Shown here in pieces: positions 51,921-63,186 of a DNA stretch of 64,000 nt. Below the pieces are notes generated by a model that was given only the letters and a program-made list of their open reading frames with translations, made no database searches and had not been told where the DNA came from. The DNA lies in assembly GCA_016490735.1 (NCBI GenBank), contig JAEMWC010000268.1, positions 875,860-939,859 of the forward strand, in the 5' to 3' direction. This DNA comes from Pachyseris speciosa (lineage: Eukaryota; Cnidaria; Anthozoa; Scleractinia; Pachyseridae). The first letter of the stretch is position 1. Every line of letters begins with the position of its first letter. A program made the position numbers and the translations under genes.

Positions 51921-52667
51921 CAGCTCGATGAATTACAACGATTTGCGGCGTAACCGTGCCGATAATCTAAACAAGGCTGTTTTACGACCCACTCAATGGC
52001 ACTTGTTTCTCAAGAATTAGTCAAAAGAACAACCGAGATGGATCGAACTTGTTGATTTAGTTCAGAAGTGATGCTATCGTCAAAAGTCATTTACCGCGGC
52101 CCTCTTTGTTTGTTTATTTATTTGCTTTTTTTGGCTTGTCGTGGCTGCCTTTTGCAGCATAAAACTGAGATTAAATATGCCTGCTATCTCAATCAGAGTT
52201 ATTCTGTGATCGATTAGTGGTCGGCACGATAGTTGTAAAACGATAGCTCTCACGCCTTTTTGGTTTTCAACGAACACGGCATCCATGCAAGCAAAAGCAG
52301 TATTTCTGTGGCCTGGCTGGGAAGTTCCTACATGTCTGCAGAAGGTTTGACTTCTCTACAAAAGTCGAAAACACTAAAAAGTTCATGTCCCCGAAACATC
52401 CATGAAATCCTCGTTTGCCGCACTAGTACAAATCAACATCCCAAACATCTGAGTTAAACCATTCATCCCAAAACATTACTGAAGTTGAGCTCGATATCTT
52501 TATGAATTCAATCAGCAGTCAGTCATTTCTGCAAGATTTAAACTTCAAAAATTCATATCTTCGGAAAATCCGTAAAATCCACCATTCCACACTCATATAA
52601 AATAAACATCTGAGCATATAAAACATCTGGGTTCAACTTTTGATGCCAACAAATAACTCAAGTTTCA
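51921..52667 (+). repeat. Crypton-bearing block, copy 3: 3' flank
   Basis: Non-coding; from 52189 on it equals the start of the window (offset 52188). No hairpin or terminal repeat of the Crypton-like element was recognised, so its exact ends remain open. Confidence 0.6.
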
Positions 52668-53690
52668 TGTCTCCCAGTAATCCGTCTTTTCCGTGATGGG
52701 CTAAAAAGATCGATGTTTGACATAAAACAAAACTTGTATCAAGAGTTGACTGCTGCTGGAATTCATAGAGTGAACACAATTGAAAACCTGAAAAAAATCT
52801 GACTTGAACTTTTCATCCCAACAAGTGACTCAAGTTTCATGTCTTCAAGAAATCCGAGAAACCCGTCTTTTCCTTTGTGTGCTGAAAAGATGTTTGACAT
52901 AAAACAAAACTTGCATCAAGACTTGACTGCCAGTGGAATTCATAGAGTCAACACAATTGAACATCTAAAACAGCTGACGTGAACTTTTCATCCCAACACG
53001 AAGCTCAAGTTTCATGTCTCCAAAAAAATCAGAGAAACCCGTCTTTTCCGTAAGTGCTGAAAAGATGTTTGACGTAAAACAAAACTTGTATCAATACTTG
53101 ACTGCTGGTGGATTTCATAGAGTCAATACAACTGAACATCTAAGACATCTGACGTGAACTTTTCATCCCAACAAAAAGCTCAAGTTTCATGTCTGCAAAA
53201 AAATCCGAGAAACCCGTCTTTTCCGTATGTGCTGAAAAGATGTGTGACATAAAACAAAACTTGTATCAATACTTGACAGCTGGTGGAATTCATATAGTCA
53301 ACACAACTGAACATCTAAAACGTCTGACTTAAACTTTTCATCCCGACAAGAAGCTCAAGTTTCATGTCTCCGAGAAATCCGAGAAACCCGTCTTTTCCGT
53401 ATGTGCTGAAAAGATGTTTGACATAAAAGAAAACTTGTATCAATACTTGACCGCTGGTGCAATTCATAGAGTCAACACAACTGAACATCTAAAACATCTG
53501 ACTTAAACTTCTCATCCCGACAAGAAGCTCAAAAGTAATGTCTTCGAGAAATCCGTCTTTTCCGTATGTGCTGAAAAGATGTTTGACATAAAACAAAACT
53601 TGTATCAAGACTTGACTGCTAATGTAATTCATAGAGTCAACACAACTGAACCTTTAAAACATCTGAAAAAACGGGCCAAGTCTGTATGTG
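52668..53690 (+). repeat. Tandem repeats of about 175 bp (copy 3)
   Basis: Six units; CTTTTCCGTATGTGCTG cores at about 53219, 53391 and 53562 give 171-172 bp periods. Confidence 0.85.
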
Positions 53691-54696
53691 TTTTGCCATA
53701 TAAGAGACGAAGAGACAAGAAAAATAATTAAATATTCATATCCCCGTCAAATCCGTGAAAGTTCACGCATAAGTTTGTACTGCGGATTGATGCATTGTAT
53801 CCCGAAAAGTCAATGAAACTGCAAGTGTCCACCCTTGAATCAATCTTAAACTGGAAGACGGAAAAGACGGATTTCACGGAAATATGAATATTTAAACAGT
53901 CTACTTCTCTTTACTACTGTAAGTACTATCAATAATTATATATTATACTTACAGTTGTAGGGAGAAGTAAAAAGGATTAAATATTCAAATCCCCGTCAAA
54001 TCCGTGAAATCCGTCTTTTTCGTTCTCAAATAAGTATGCATTTTGCATGATGTATTACATCCCGAAAATCAGAGACACTGCAAGTGTCCGCCCTTGAATC
54101 AATAGGGACCTTAAGATACGACGACGGCGAATGTCTATGACTGTGAGCAGAAGTTAAAAATGCTTGGTTGCCGACTTCCGGTAGCCGTCATGGTAATTTT
54201 TCCGCCGTAGCTGTCTTGTCTGCGACGTCAAAAGGAACAGTTTGCCGTTTTGTCTAAAACGTGAGTACGTTTCCGTCATTTCTAGAGCAATTTAAAGGTA
54301 TGTTCGATCGAATATTTTTGACATATTGTGAACTTATCATATTTTTAGCTGGTTTGTGTTAAATATCTGTGGTTGCAGAGGTGATTTTAAAGGAAAAACC
54401 TAAGTTTCTTTCTGTTGCTCCGAACAGGTCGCCGCTGCAATTCTTTGCAAATGGAAACGAGCTCAAAAAGACAATTCAGTAAGTTCTCTACATTTTCTTT
54501 TTTAGTTTTAAGATATAATTCACGCTTAGAAAAATGAATGTACTGAAACTGAACCAGAAAATCCTAGATAATTCACTAATTCCTGGAAGAGTTCTCGATT
54601 TAGTACCGATGGTGTGCTAGCTTGAAGAAAATGTAAACAAGCGTCATGTGCGAAATCGAAAAGTAAGCTTAAATATTGTTTTCTTTTAGGTCGAAT

Positions 54697-54992
54697 ATGG
54701 AGTGGACCGAACAACACGACCATTGTTTTTGCCAAGAGATTCTAGTCCCTGAACCGTTCAAGTTCAAGAAAGGGATCATCGGAAGAGGTCTGATATGGGA
54801 AAAATCGCCAACGGTCTGAACGACCTTCAGCTTCCCCGATTTAGGGTAACCAAGCGTGCGGTCAGAGAAAGATACTCCTTGTTAAGCGAGAAGTTCAAAG
54901 CAAAGATGCGACAGGAGGACAAGGCTAGTGGCGTCGAAACAGATGTGAAAGGGAAACTCGGCCAGACACTCGCAGTCATCCATCTCATTTAG
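54697..54992 (+). pseudogene. Harbinger Myb/SANT-like protein, frameshifted remnant
   Basis: Begins MEWTEQHDHCFCQEILVPEP at 54697. A one-base loss in the A-run near 54800 splits it; the second frame (IANGLNDLQLPRFRVTKRAV, SLLSEKFKAKMRQEDKASG) continues until about 54945, where internally deleted sequence joins. The pattern W..H...F...I and KRAVRERY fits Myb/SANT proteins that help PIF/Harbinger transposases bind their termini. Confidence 0.65.
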
Positions 54993-55136
54993 GTCGAACT
55001 TTCCATAGCAGTCATAGGGAAAATCTGGGTTTTTGGAGGTGTTAGCATCGTAGAGAAGAACAAACTCGTCCTCTGATATATTGTTGTCGTCAAAACTTTC
55101 AAGGAGAAGGTTACGAATCTCTGTAAAGGATGCCAT
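54948..55136 (-). pseudogene. Harbinger transposase, N-terminal fragment
   Basis: Starts MASFTEIRNLLLESFDDNNI and continues to FDLNEMDDCECLAEF, the N-terminal region of PIF/Harbinger-type transposases. It then runs into the reverse strand of the Myb gene (FHICFDATSLV is antisense noise). The DDE catalytic domain is missing. The deletion point is near 54945-54950. Confidence 0.6.
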
Positions 55137-55690
55137 GATTTAAACAGGTCGAAATTTTGTTACGGAGCCGTTCGCGCCTTCGACGGGTTTTCTTAAGGTT
55201 ATTTTTCACGCCTTTACGACGGCGACCTCTTCCCAGTCCCCGTAGGTTATGACCGCCGTCGCAGACACTCGCCGTCGTCGGATCTTAAGGTCCCTGATCC
55301 TAAACTGGAAGACGGAAAAGACGGATTTCACGGGGATATGAATATTTAAACAGTCTACTTCTCTTTACTTCTGTAAGTACTATCAATAATTAAATATTAT
55401 ACTTACAGTTGTAAAGAGAAGTAAAAATAATTAAATATTCATATCCCCGTCAAATCCGTGAAATCCGTCTTTTTTGTTCTCAAATAAGTATGCACTTTGC
55501 ATGATGTATTACATCCCGAAAATCAGTGACACTCCAAGTGTCCGCCCTGGAATCAATCCTAAACTTGAAGATGGAAAAGACGGATTTCACGGGGATATGA
55601 ATATTTAAACAGTCTATTTCTCGTTACTACTGTAAGTACTATCAATATCTTTACAATACATATTATATATTATACTTAAATATTTATATC

Positions 55691-56373
55691 CCTGTCAAAG
55701 CTGCAAAATCCGTCTTTTTCGTTCTCACGTAAGTCTGTACTTTGGATTGATGTATCACCTTCAACAAATCTGAAACTTTGCTCTCGGTTATTCTATCAGT
55801 CAAGTTGTCAAGCATCGCTGAACTTTGTGTTTTTTTTTTTTTCCGGATTTCCTGGATACGCATCTCAATCATTGTTTGGGATATATCATTCAAGGAACTA
55901 TGTGGCCCGAAATGAAAAGGGAACAAAGAAGTACGGGAAACGATCTCCTTCTTTTTCTTCTTACCTTCTTCTTCTTCTTCTTCTTCTTCTTCCTTTTTCT
56001 CATCGTCGTCGTATTTGGCTCTATCTATTTTTTTTAATCGAGATGAGTGTCTAAACGTACCGGTTTTAGCTTATGTGAAAATGGCGTTAATAAAAGTGGC
56101 AGACTTTGAATTGTCACAACGTTTCTCCAACATCTAGTTCCTTCTAATGTAGGAGAAAGGAAAATCAATATTAGTGCTTTTTTCTTCTTCTTCTTCTTGC
56201 CAGTGTCATTCGTTAATAGCCAAACGTCTGACAACAAGTCGTCGGTTTCCAGTACACTGTGAACATGCTTGAAGAAATGAAAAGTCTTGATGATACCCAA
56301 AATTTGCAATGAAAGATTTCTCACATCAAGCATTTGTTTTTAATAAATTGAGTTATTATTTTCCGTATTACAG
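55691..56373 (+). other. Intron upstream of Ig exon 25
   Basis: Same organisation as 2011-2711, with a shorter (TTC)n tract (about 55966-55992). Acceptor TATTACAG at 56373. Confidence 0.7.
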
Positions 56374-56655
56374 ATCAGCCTGAGTTTACAGCTCAGCCAC
56401 AAAGCCAGGCCCTAAGAGAGGGAGATAACGTCACATTATCCTGTAACGCCAGTGGAAACCCAGAACCGACCTTTTCATGGACCAAAGATGGAACAACTGT
56501 TAATACGAACGCCAATCCCAGGATCACGTTATCATCGCAAAACAAGGAGTTGACTATAAGCAATGTAAATAGAAGTGACAGCGGACAATACCGATGTATT
56601 GCAAACAACTCTCAGGGGACAGTTAACTCCAGTACTGCCACCCTTAATGTGCAGT
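56374..56655 (+). CDS. Ig-domain exon 25 (type A)
   Basis: 282 bp, NPEPT type as in exons 1 and 21; ends NSSTATLNVQC. Its downstream intron is interrupted by the 3.6-kb insertion. Confidence 0.8.
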
Positions 56656-56699
56656 GTAAGTACAAGGTTATAGCGGAGCTCCGGCGGAGCACCATACCT

Positions 56700-56731
<32 letters not shown>

Positions 56732-56812
56732 AAAGCGGCTAGCGGTATTGCTCGTGGGCGCGCACGACGACGACGACGACGGTGGAGTTGCCCAATCATT
56801 AATAATATCCTA

Positions 56813-56815
56813 TTA

Positions 56816-56868
<53 letters not shown>

Positions 56869-57338
56869 CTTCACATGTGAAGATAACATGTTATCTTCAC
56901 ATGTGAAGAGATCACCGTCGTTATGGTTACATAATAAATCAGTGGGAGCAGTCAGGAAAATTGAACCATGAACATGTGAACAGTGAGTTGAACGGTAAAT
57001 CAGTTACAAAATGAATTTGAGAAACCTTTACGCTTTCTTTTGTTTCTAATATTTTGTAATTACATCTTCTAAAGTACTTTGTTTTTGCTCTTTTGGCTTT
57101 GAACGATTTTCTCGCGCTTTGTCTTTATTACATTAGACGAGAGTAACTGTTAGTTTTTGACGTCTAGAAGTGGTCAAAAATATTGTTGTTTACAACTGGC
57201 TTTCCTCGGAATCTAGAATTCTAGGGGCCATCATTTTAGACTTTATCAAATGAATTTGGTTTTCGTCCATGTACTTCTTCCATGTTTAGTAACGACACGT
57301 TCTACTTTAAGACCATTGAAAATATTAAAGTAAAATGG

Positions 57339-57368
<30 letters not shown>
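56813..57368 (+). mobile_element. MITE-like element with 28-bp TIRs
   Basis: The 28-nt ends at 56813-56840 and 57341-57368 are perfect inverted copies (TTATATAAACACCAGTGAAA core). 556 bp, non-coding. A palindrome CTTCACATGTGAAGATAAC lies just inside at about 56867-56905. Confidence 0.7.
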
Positions 57369-57373
<5 letters not shown>

Positions 57374-57382
<9 letters not shown>

Positions 57383-57385
57383 GCC

Positions 57386-57416
<31 letters not shown>

Positions 57417-57457
57417 GTCAACTCGATATCTCACTCGTTCGCTGCGCTCACTCGTGA

Positions 57458-57503
<46 letters not shown>

Positions 57504-57513
57504 CATGTAATAT
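57374..57513. repeat. Long near-perfect hairpin (140 nt)
   Basis: Left arm ATATTACATGCC, GGATATGAATTTTATCTTC, GGTCAACTCGATATCTCACT; the right arm is the reverse complement ending GGCATGTAATAT. Loop around 57443. It directly follows the MITE at 56813-57368. Confidence 0.85.
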
Positions 57514-58554
57514 CCTCTATATAATAACCATAATAATCCAACATGGCGGCCATACTCCACCTGACCCAGCTTGGTCCCCAGCTGATCAGCTAGTTTTGAT
57601 ATAGGACGTCCGTGTCATAGCCAATTGACACCTGTCAAAACAAGGTTTCCGCTGACCAGTATCACGTGGCCATATCGCGGGCTCAAGTTTATAGGTCATA
57701 AAGGTCAACTGTTTTTTTTTAAGTTGACCGCTGACCTCGTACTACTTTTCGATTAGATCGCAGGCTCAAGCCATATTAATTTAATCAAAACGAGGCACCC
57801 AAACCAAAACGAGGCTTAATATTCCGCGCGCTTTCTGCGGCTCGTAATTTCACATTCAGTTGGTTTCTTCATTTTCACCAAAACGACTTCATCTTCTTCG
57901 GAGTAAAAGGCATAAAAATCAAGAACTAATCAACAGATACTCCGGAAGGTGAATTTGATTTGCCTCAGGAAACGCTTAATACTTGGATCGACTTGCATAA
58001 TCGACGCCCGCATTGTGTGGTTGAAAAACAAAATGATTCAAGGCTTCAAGGACTTTCACTTTACCGCGGCACCTCGTAGCTCACCAAGAAAGGTCAGTTA
58101 ACGGTTCACCGGCATTAATCGAAGGAACGAGTAGCTCAAAGTTAGTGGAAGACGTTTTTTCTTTGGACAAACCGTTTGCTATTTTTCCAGATGCGTGTTT
58201 TAACTCAAGTGCATTCGTATTTTCAACCTCTACAACACAGGTGACTGAATTAAATGAATTGAAGCTTAACATTAAATGGTTTAATCGTTCTTATTTTTGT
58301 TCAGGAAAGCAATTAGTATTTTTCTCTCGACTGGATATAAATAACAATCATCTCTACTCGTTTTGCAAGCAGAGAAGTAGTTGAATTGTTTGTTTGTTTT
58401 GTTGTTTTCGTGCAAGCGAACGAGTGTTTTCACTCCGCTTGGCTGACTGTTTTCAGTGTATTTCGACGTCGGTGCCTCAACAGCATTAAAAAACTTTTGC
58501 CCTTAACTTATTAACAAGTAATCGCAATGAGTCCTCGTAAAATGAAGCATTAAG

Positions 58555-59623
58555 CCCAGGCTAAACGATCAAACACTTCATTCAACATCGTGTTGGAAGA
58601 TAATTTTAAAACGGCTTTCTATGTTTGATCCAGATGAAACATTTTCATCCAACATTTCGCTCTACGAACAAATGTTTGATCGTTTAGGCAACCCAACCAA
58701 GAAAGTGCACAGTCAGTAAAAAGCAAACCAAATGAAGAACGTGAAAATTTCAGCGATAACACTAAAAAAGTGTCCTGTGTACTCGCTTTGTCTTGTGTTT
58801 TGGTGAAACATTAGGGCATTTATACGGGAGAAAAATAAGACGCGTCTTATGTAAGACGCGACTTAAATAAGACGCGAACTGATCGTATAAATGGTACAAA
58901 ATAAGCGTTCGCGTCTTATTTAAGTCGCGTCTTGCATAAGACGCGTCTTATCTTAGAACAGGGTTTTCAGCTGTTCTTATTTTGTCCGCGTCTTAATTAA
59001 GACGTGAACTTCCTCGTATAAATGGTTTCGCGTCTAAATAAGACGTGAACTGCAAGTGCGCTTGCGTAAAAACAACAGAAACATGAGCTTGTCTTATGAT
59101 TAGATAGCGTAATTGGATGCAAAGCTTTGCAAAGATGGCCGGGAGAGCCAAAAGTGAATTCAGCACCTTCCTTCTTTAACCAGCCATCAGTCGCACCAAT
59201 CCGTATATCGCTTTCTGCCGACTCTTCTCGGATTTCTGTTGATTTCTTTGTATGCTAAAGCGTGGTCTTCATAAGAAAAAAAATCTCTGAGAAGTAGCAG
59301 GGCAGCACGCTTTTGTTTCTTGTTACAAGCGTTCCATCTTGGCGGGTAAGCGAGGCTGTATCAAAAATAAGACGCGAACCATTTATACGAGATCTTCGCG
59401 TCTTATGTAGGACGCGAAGGTATAAACGGTACAGTTCGCGTCCTATTTAAGCCGCGTCGTAGATAAGACGCGTCTTATTTCCTCCCGTATAAATGGACCT
59501 ATTGTTTGTTTTTCTGCTAACAGAGGTTTCTTGCCCAGGGAAATTTGTTTATCGGCTAGTCACCCAACGTTATGTTTGTCAAACACAATGTTCAGGAAAA
59601 TCTTTGATCGTTTAGCGGGGGCT
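58555..59623 (+). mobile_element. Inverted-repeat element CTAAACGATCAAA...TTTGATCGTTTAG
   Basis: Edges GGCTAAACGATCAAACA (58558) and TCTTTGATCGTTTAGCGGGG (59600-59620) are inverted, with further matching inward (CAACATCGTGTT / AACACAATGTTC). A third related word TTTGATCGTTTAGGC lies at about 58675. Non-coding. It contains the element at 58817-59495. Confidence 0.5.
58817..59495 (+). mobile_element. MITE-like element with TAAGACGCG repeats
   Basis: 679 bp. TIRs CATTTATACGGGAG then AAATAAGACGCGTCTTA at both ends. Sub-terminal palindromes AAGACGCGTCTT recur at about 58846, 58937 and 59466. No coding content. Confidence 0.75.
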
Positions 59624-60714
59624 TTCGTATTACTTGTGTTTTGCGCAAAGAGGACAATTTCAGCAACTTCTGAAAACACAAATATCAATTATTAATTTTT
59701 CTCGGCCCAGTGCGATTACCTATCCAACCATCGGTTTGTTTTCCTTTTTCTCTTTCCCCGATATTTAAGCTTTTATGTCAAAACTGCTTAACAATTTTTA
59801 TTAACTTGCTACGAAATTGTCACTTGTCTATTTTCCCTACCTTCTCCAAAGAAACCTACAAACCTACGCATCGTCAGTGAATTTGTTTTCTTGTAATGTT
59901 TTGTTATTCTGTGGTTTGTGAATCGCGGTCAATTCCTGTTGACTACTCTAAACGATCAGCTTCATACTCTACGGACCGTTATGTAAAAATTTAAGATTGC
60001 TTAGTAATTTTTCTAGCTTACTAGAAGCTTACTTGTCAACTTTCTTCACCCTTTCCAAGAATCTTCGCACAAACATAGGCGTCGTGTTGTTTTGGAACGT
60101 TTTAATGTTTTGAGGTTTTTGAACCGCGGTCAATTCCTGTTGACTGCTCTAAACACAAAATATTGGTGCAAGGAAAGCCATGCGAAGTTGCTCAATACCA
60201 GTAAATAAAATAATAACCATAAAAGCTCCGCTTTTAGGCTTAGCTAAATCTATATATTACCTTTGTTCTTTTTCTTGTTAGCGTTGCCTTCGTTTTGCGG
60301 TTCTTTTTCGTTTTCTCCTTGATCTTCTCTCTTTTTTCCTAAAACAGTTTTGTTCTTTTTCTCTAGTTGTATTTTTTAAGATAAAAGTGGCTAAACATAG
60401 CGGTTTTAGATACTATGAAAATGGCATTAGTAAAAGTAGCAGGATTAAACTTTCCATGACGTTTCTCCACAGTGAAGTTTGTCCTCAATTAGTGTCGGTT
60501 GTCGCATTGTAGTCGAAGTCTTCCTTATGGTAAAGTAAGTCGCTAGCAGCCAACACCTTTCAGTACACCAAATCTTCGGTTCCCATTGTACAATAGATAT
60601 CCTTGAAGAAATAAAACGTTTTGATGATACCCAAAATCTGCAAAGAAAAATTACTTTAATCAAGCATGTTTTAAGAATTCAGAACTGAGTTGCATGTTGT
60701 TTTCCTTATTACAG
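59624..60714 (+). other. End of insertion and intron upstream of Ig exon 26
   Basis: Sequence to about 60240 belongs to the insertion and shows no gene. From 60255 the type A-B intron resumes (TTTGTTCTTTTTCTTG) and runs to acceptor TTACAG at 60714. Confidence 0.6.
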
Positions 60715-60996
60715 ATCAGCCAAAGTTTACAGTTCAGCCACAGAATCAGACAGTGAAAGAAGGAAAGAACGTCACATTATCCTGTAACGCTAATGGGAAT
60801 CCAGTGCCGACTTTTTCATGGACCAAAGATGGAACAGCTGTTAATACTACTGCCAATCCCAGGATCACTTTATCATCGCAAAACAAGGAGTTGACTATAA
60901 GCAATGTGAATAGAAGTGACAGCGGACTATACCGATGTATTGCAAACAACTCTCAGGGGACAGTTAACTCCAGTGCTGCTACCCTTGATGTGCAGT
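60715..60996 (+). CDS. Ig-domain exon 26 (type B)
   Basis: 282 bp, DSGLYRC intact, ends LDVQC. Donor GTAAGAAAGATG. The upstream in-frame ATG at 60690 lies in the intron and is not a real start. Confidence 0.8.
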
Positions 60997-61575
60997 GTAA
61001 GAAAGATGTTATACCATTCTTGTAGTTGTTGTTGTTGTTCTTGTTGTTGCCGTACTTGTTGTTGTTCTCGTTCTTTTTGTCCTTGTGTTTTCTTTTTTTT
61101 CTCTCCTCTTGCTCTTTTTCTTGTTGTTATTCTTATTGTTGTTGTTTTTGTTGTTGTTGTTCTTCTTCTTCCTCTTCTTTGTTGTCGTTGTAGTTGTCGT
61201 CGTATTTGTCGTTATGTTGATTTTTTCTTTTATTTTAATCGAGAATATAGAGTGTCGAAACGTACCGATTATACCTTGTGTGTAAGTGGCGTTAGTAAAA
61301 GTGACAGAGTTTGAACTGTCATAACGTTTCTCCAATATCTAGTTCCTGATAAAGTAGAGGAAAGTAAAATCAATATTGGTGCTCGTTTTCTTCTTCTTTC
61401 CAGAGTAAGTGGTTTTAATAGCCAAACCTCGGAGAACAAATCGTCGGTTTCCACTGCACTGTGAACATGCTTGAAGAAAAGAAAAGTCTTGATGATACCG
61501 AAAACTTCCAATGAGACATTTCTGACATCAAGGATCTGTTTTTAATAAAATGAGTTATTATTTTCCTTATTACAG

Positions 61576-61858
61576 ATCGGCCAGAGTTTACAGCTCAGCC
61601 ACAAAAGCCAGGCAGTAAGAGAGGGAGATAACGTCACATTATCCTGTAACGCCAGTGGAAATCCAGGACCGACTTTTTCATGGACCAAAACTGGAACAGC
61701 TGTTAATACTACTGCCAATCCCAGGATCACTTTATCATCGCAAAACAAGGAGTTGACTATAAGCAATGTGAATAGAAGTGACAGCGGACAATACCAATGC
61801 ATTGCAAACAACCCTCAGGGGACAGTTAACTCCAGTGCTGCTACCCTTGATGTGCAGT
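61576..61858 (+). pseudogene. Ig-domain exon 27 (type C) with one-base insertion
   Basis: 283 bp: an extra A in CCACAAAAGCC (about 61605), where other copies read CCACAAAGCC. This shifts the frame right after the start of the domain. Splice sites are intact. Either a decayed exon or a homopolymer error in the assembly. Confidence 0.75.
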
Positions 61859-61906
61859 GTAAGTAATATGTTATACGATTGTTGTTGCTGTGTTGTTGTG
61901 GTTCTT

Positions 61907-62095
61907 CTGATTCTTCTTTTCTTTTTCTTCTCCTTTTTCTTCTTCTTCTTCTTCTTCTTCTTCTTCTTCTTTTTCTTTTTCCTTCTTCTTCTTCTTCTTC
62001 TCTTTTTCTTCTTCTCTTCTTCTTTTTTCTTCTTTTTCTTCTTCTTTTTTCTTCTTCTTCTTCTTCTTCCCTCTCTTCTTCTTCTTCTTCTTCTA
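61907..62095 (+). repeat. (TTC)n microsatellite, longest in the window
   Basis: About 190 bp of TTC/TTTTTC/TCTTC; produces poly-Phe and poly-Ser frames that are not genes. Confidence 0.9.
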
Positions 62096-62097
62096 CG

Positions 62098-63186
62098 TTT
62101 CCTTAACTTTTTTTTTTATAATTTAACATGTCTTAGCAGGATTTCGTCAACCCAATTTTGGCTGTTGTTTTTAATCGGCATTGACATTCTTAAGAGGCGT
62201 TGGCATGTTTTCTTTATCCCTTAACTGGTTTTTCAATTGACCTGAATTTTTTTGGTGCTGTGTTCATTGTTACTCAGGAAACGCTCTCATGATGGGACCA
62301 TTGTTCCTATTTGGAGTGGTCGTATAGTATGAAAAGAAACAAATTGCTGTCAGAAATAGGAACAAAGTGTTCATTTAGAGCTAAAAGGAATCTTTTGTTT
62401 TGAATTTTAAACATTGAAAGGAACCTTTTGTTTCGAAATGAGTCGCTGAGAAAAAAATGTTCCCATTGGTATTGTTCCTCTTTTTATCATTTTGGTCCTC
62501 TTTATTCATTTGAGGAACAATTGTTCTCATTCACGAGTTCCGTTTTGAACGTAATGTTCCTTTTCATTGACACGCGGAATAATTTGTTCCTAACAATTAG
62601 TTCCCATTGATGTAAAAATGGTTCCTATTAAGAAAATGACAGTTCCTTTGTACATGTTCTTGAACAGAACCATGCTTCTTTACTTGCCATCTATGTTTTC
62701 ATCGCTTTTTAATTGCATGGGGAAACGTTTGTTGTAGTGTTTTAAGTTGGACTCAACACGAAACAGAGTCAATAGCAGATTCTAACAGACTTTTGGAGGC
62801 GCTTCTTTAAGTTGTCCGGGCAAGGTAAGGTGAACACCATCACACCAACGCCATACTAATGCCAACTTGGGTTTGTAAATCAACTCAAGAATAATGAAGA
62901 ATGGCAAGCAGAGGCATACCTCAGTAACTTTGAACTTGAACAATGCAACTATTGTTCTAGGTATGCACAGGCTTGCCCGGGGCAGGCCCGAACCCATTTG
63001 GATGTAACTCTCTGCTATGAATTTGAGTACAAATGGTAACAAGCTCGGGCAAGTAGGGACAAGTGCTGACAAGCTCCAAATTAAATGATGGCTCTATTGT
63101 TTGCCAATGGGTGTGATTGTTTCGTCGGTTTTTGCTAAACGGTGCAAACAGAAGTCTGTTGGCTGAATCAAATCCTCTTTTCAAGA
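62098..63186 (+). repeat. Crypton-bearing block, copy 4: left part and leader
   Basis: Matches copies 1 to 3. GTTCC/GGAAC-rich stretch at about 62274-62672; empty Maverick target GGGCAAGGTAAGG at about 62818. Confidence 0.8.

Larger units (their letters stand above)
54104..55295 (+). mobile_element. Internally deleted PIF/Harbinger element
   Basis: 1192 bp. Terminal inverted repeats of about 33 bp (AGGGACCTTAAGAT, then CGACGACGGCGA and TGTCT) at 54104-54136 and 55263-55295, flanked by AAT and GAT (a 3-bp duplication with one mismatch). It carries remnants of the two genes typical of this superfamily: a Myb/SANT protein (+ strand) and the N-terminus of a transposase (- strand). The rest of the transposase is deleted, so this copy is non-autonomous. 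Confidence 0.75.
53725..55690 (+). repeat. Dyad-symmetric repeats of about 260 bp (copy 3), interrupted
   Basis: Units start at about 53727, 53976, 55430 and 55676. The second unit is split at 54103/55296 by a Harbinger-type element. Confidence 0.8.
56673..60240 (+). mobile_element. 3.6-kb composite insertion of nested non-autonomous elements
   Basis: Compared with other type A-B introns, GTTATACCTTTGTTC is split here. The left edge reads TATAGCGGAGCTCCGGCGGAGC and the right edge AAAGCTCCGCTTTTAGGC. GCGGAGCT/AGCTCCGC is a short inverted pair. Inside are at least three inverted-repeat elements, listed separately. No gene with convincing coding content was found; short frames at 57348-57560 and 58081-58384 look random. 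The superfamily is not recognised. Confidence 0.6.

Noticed and set aside
58145..58384. 79-aa plus-strand frame within the 3.6-kb insertion
   Set aside because: No domain, overlapped by an opposite frame, within MITE-rich DNA.
2731..61811. Recurring minus-strand frames of 67-71 aa starting MFAIHRYCPLS or MFAIHRYSPLS
   Set aside because: They are exactly antisense to the Ig exons and recur only because the exons are repeated; the sense strand has splice sites and conserved Ig core residues.
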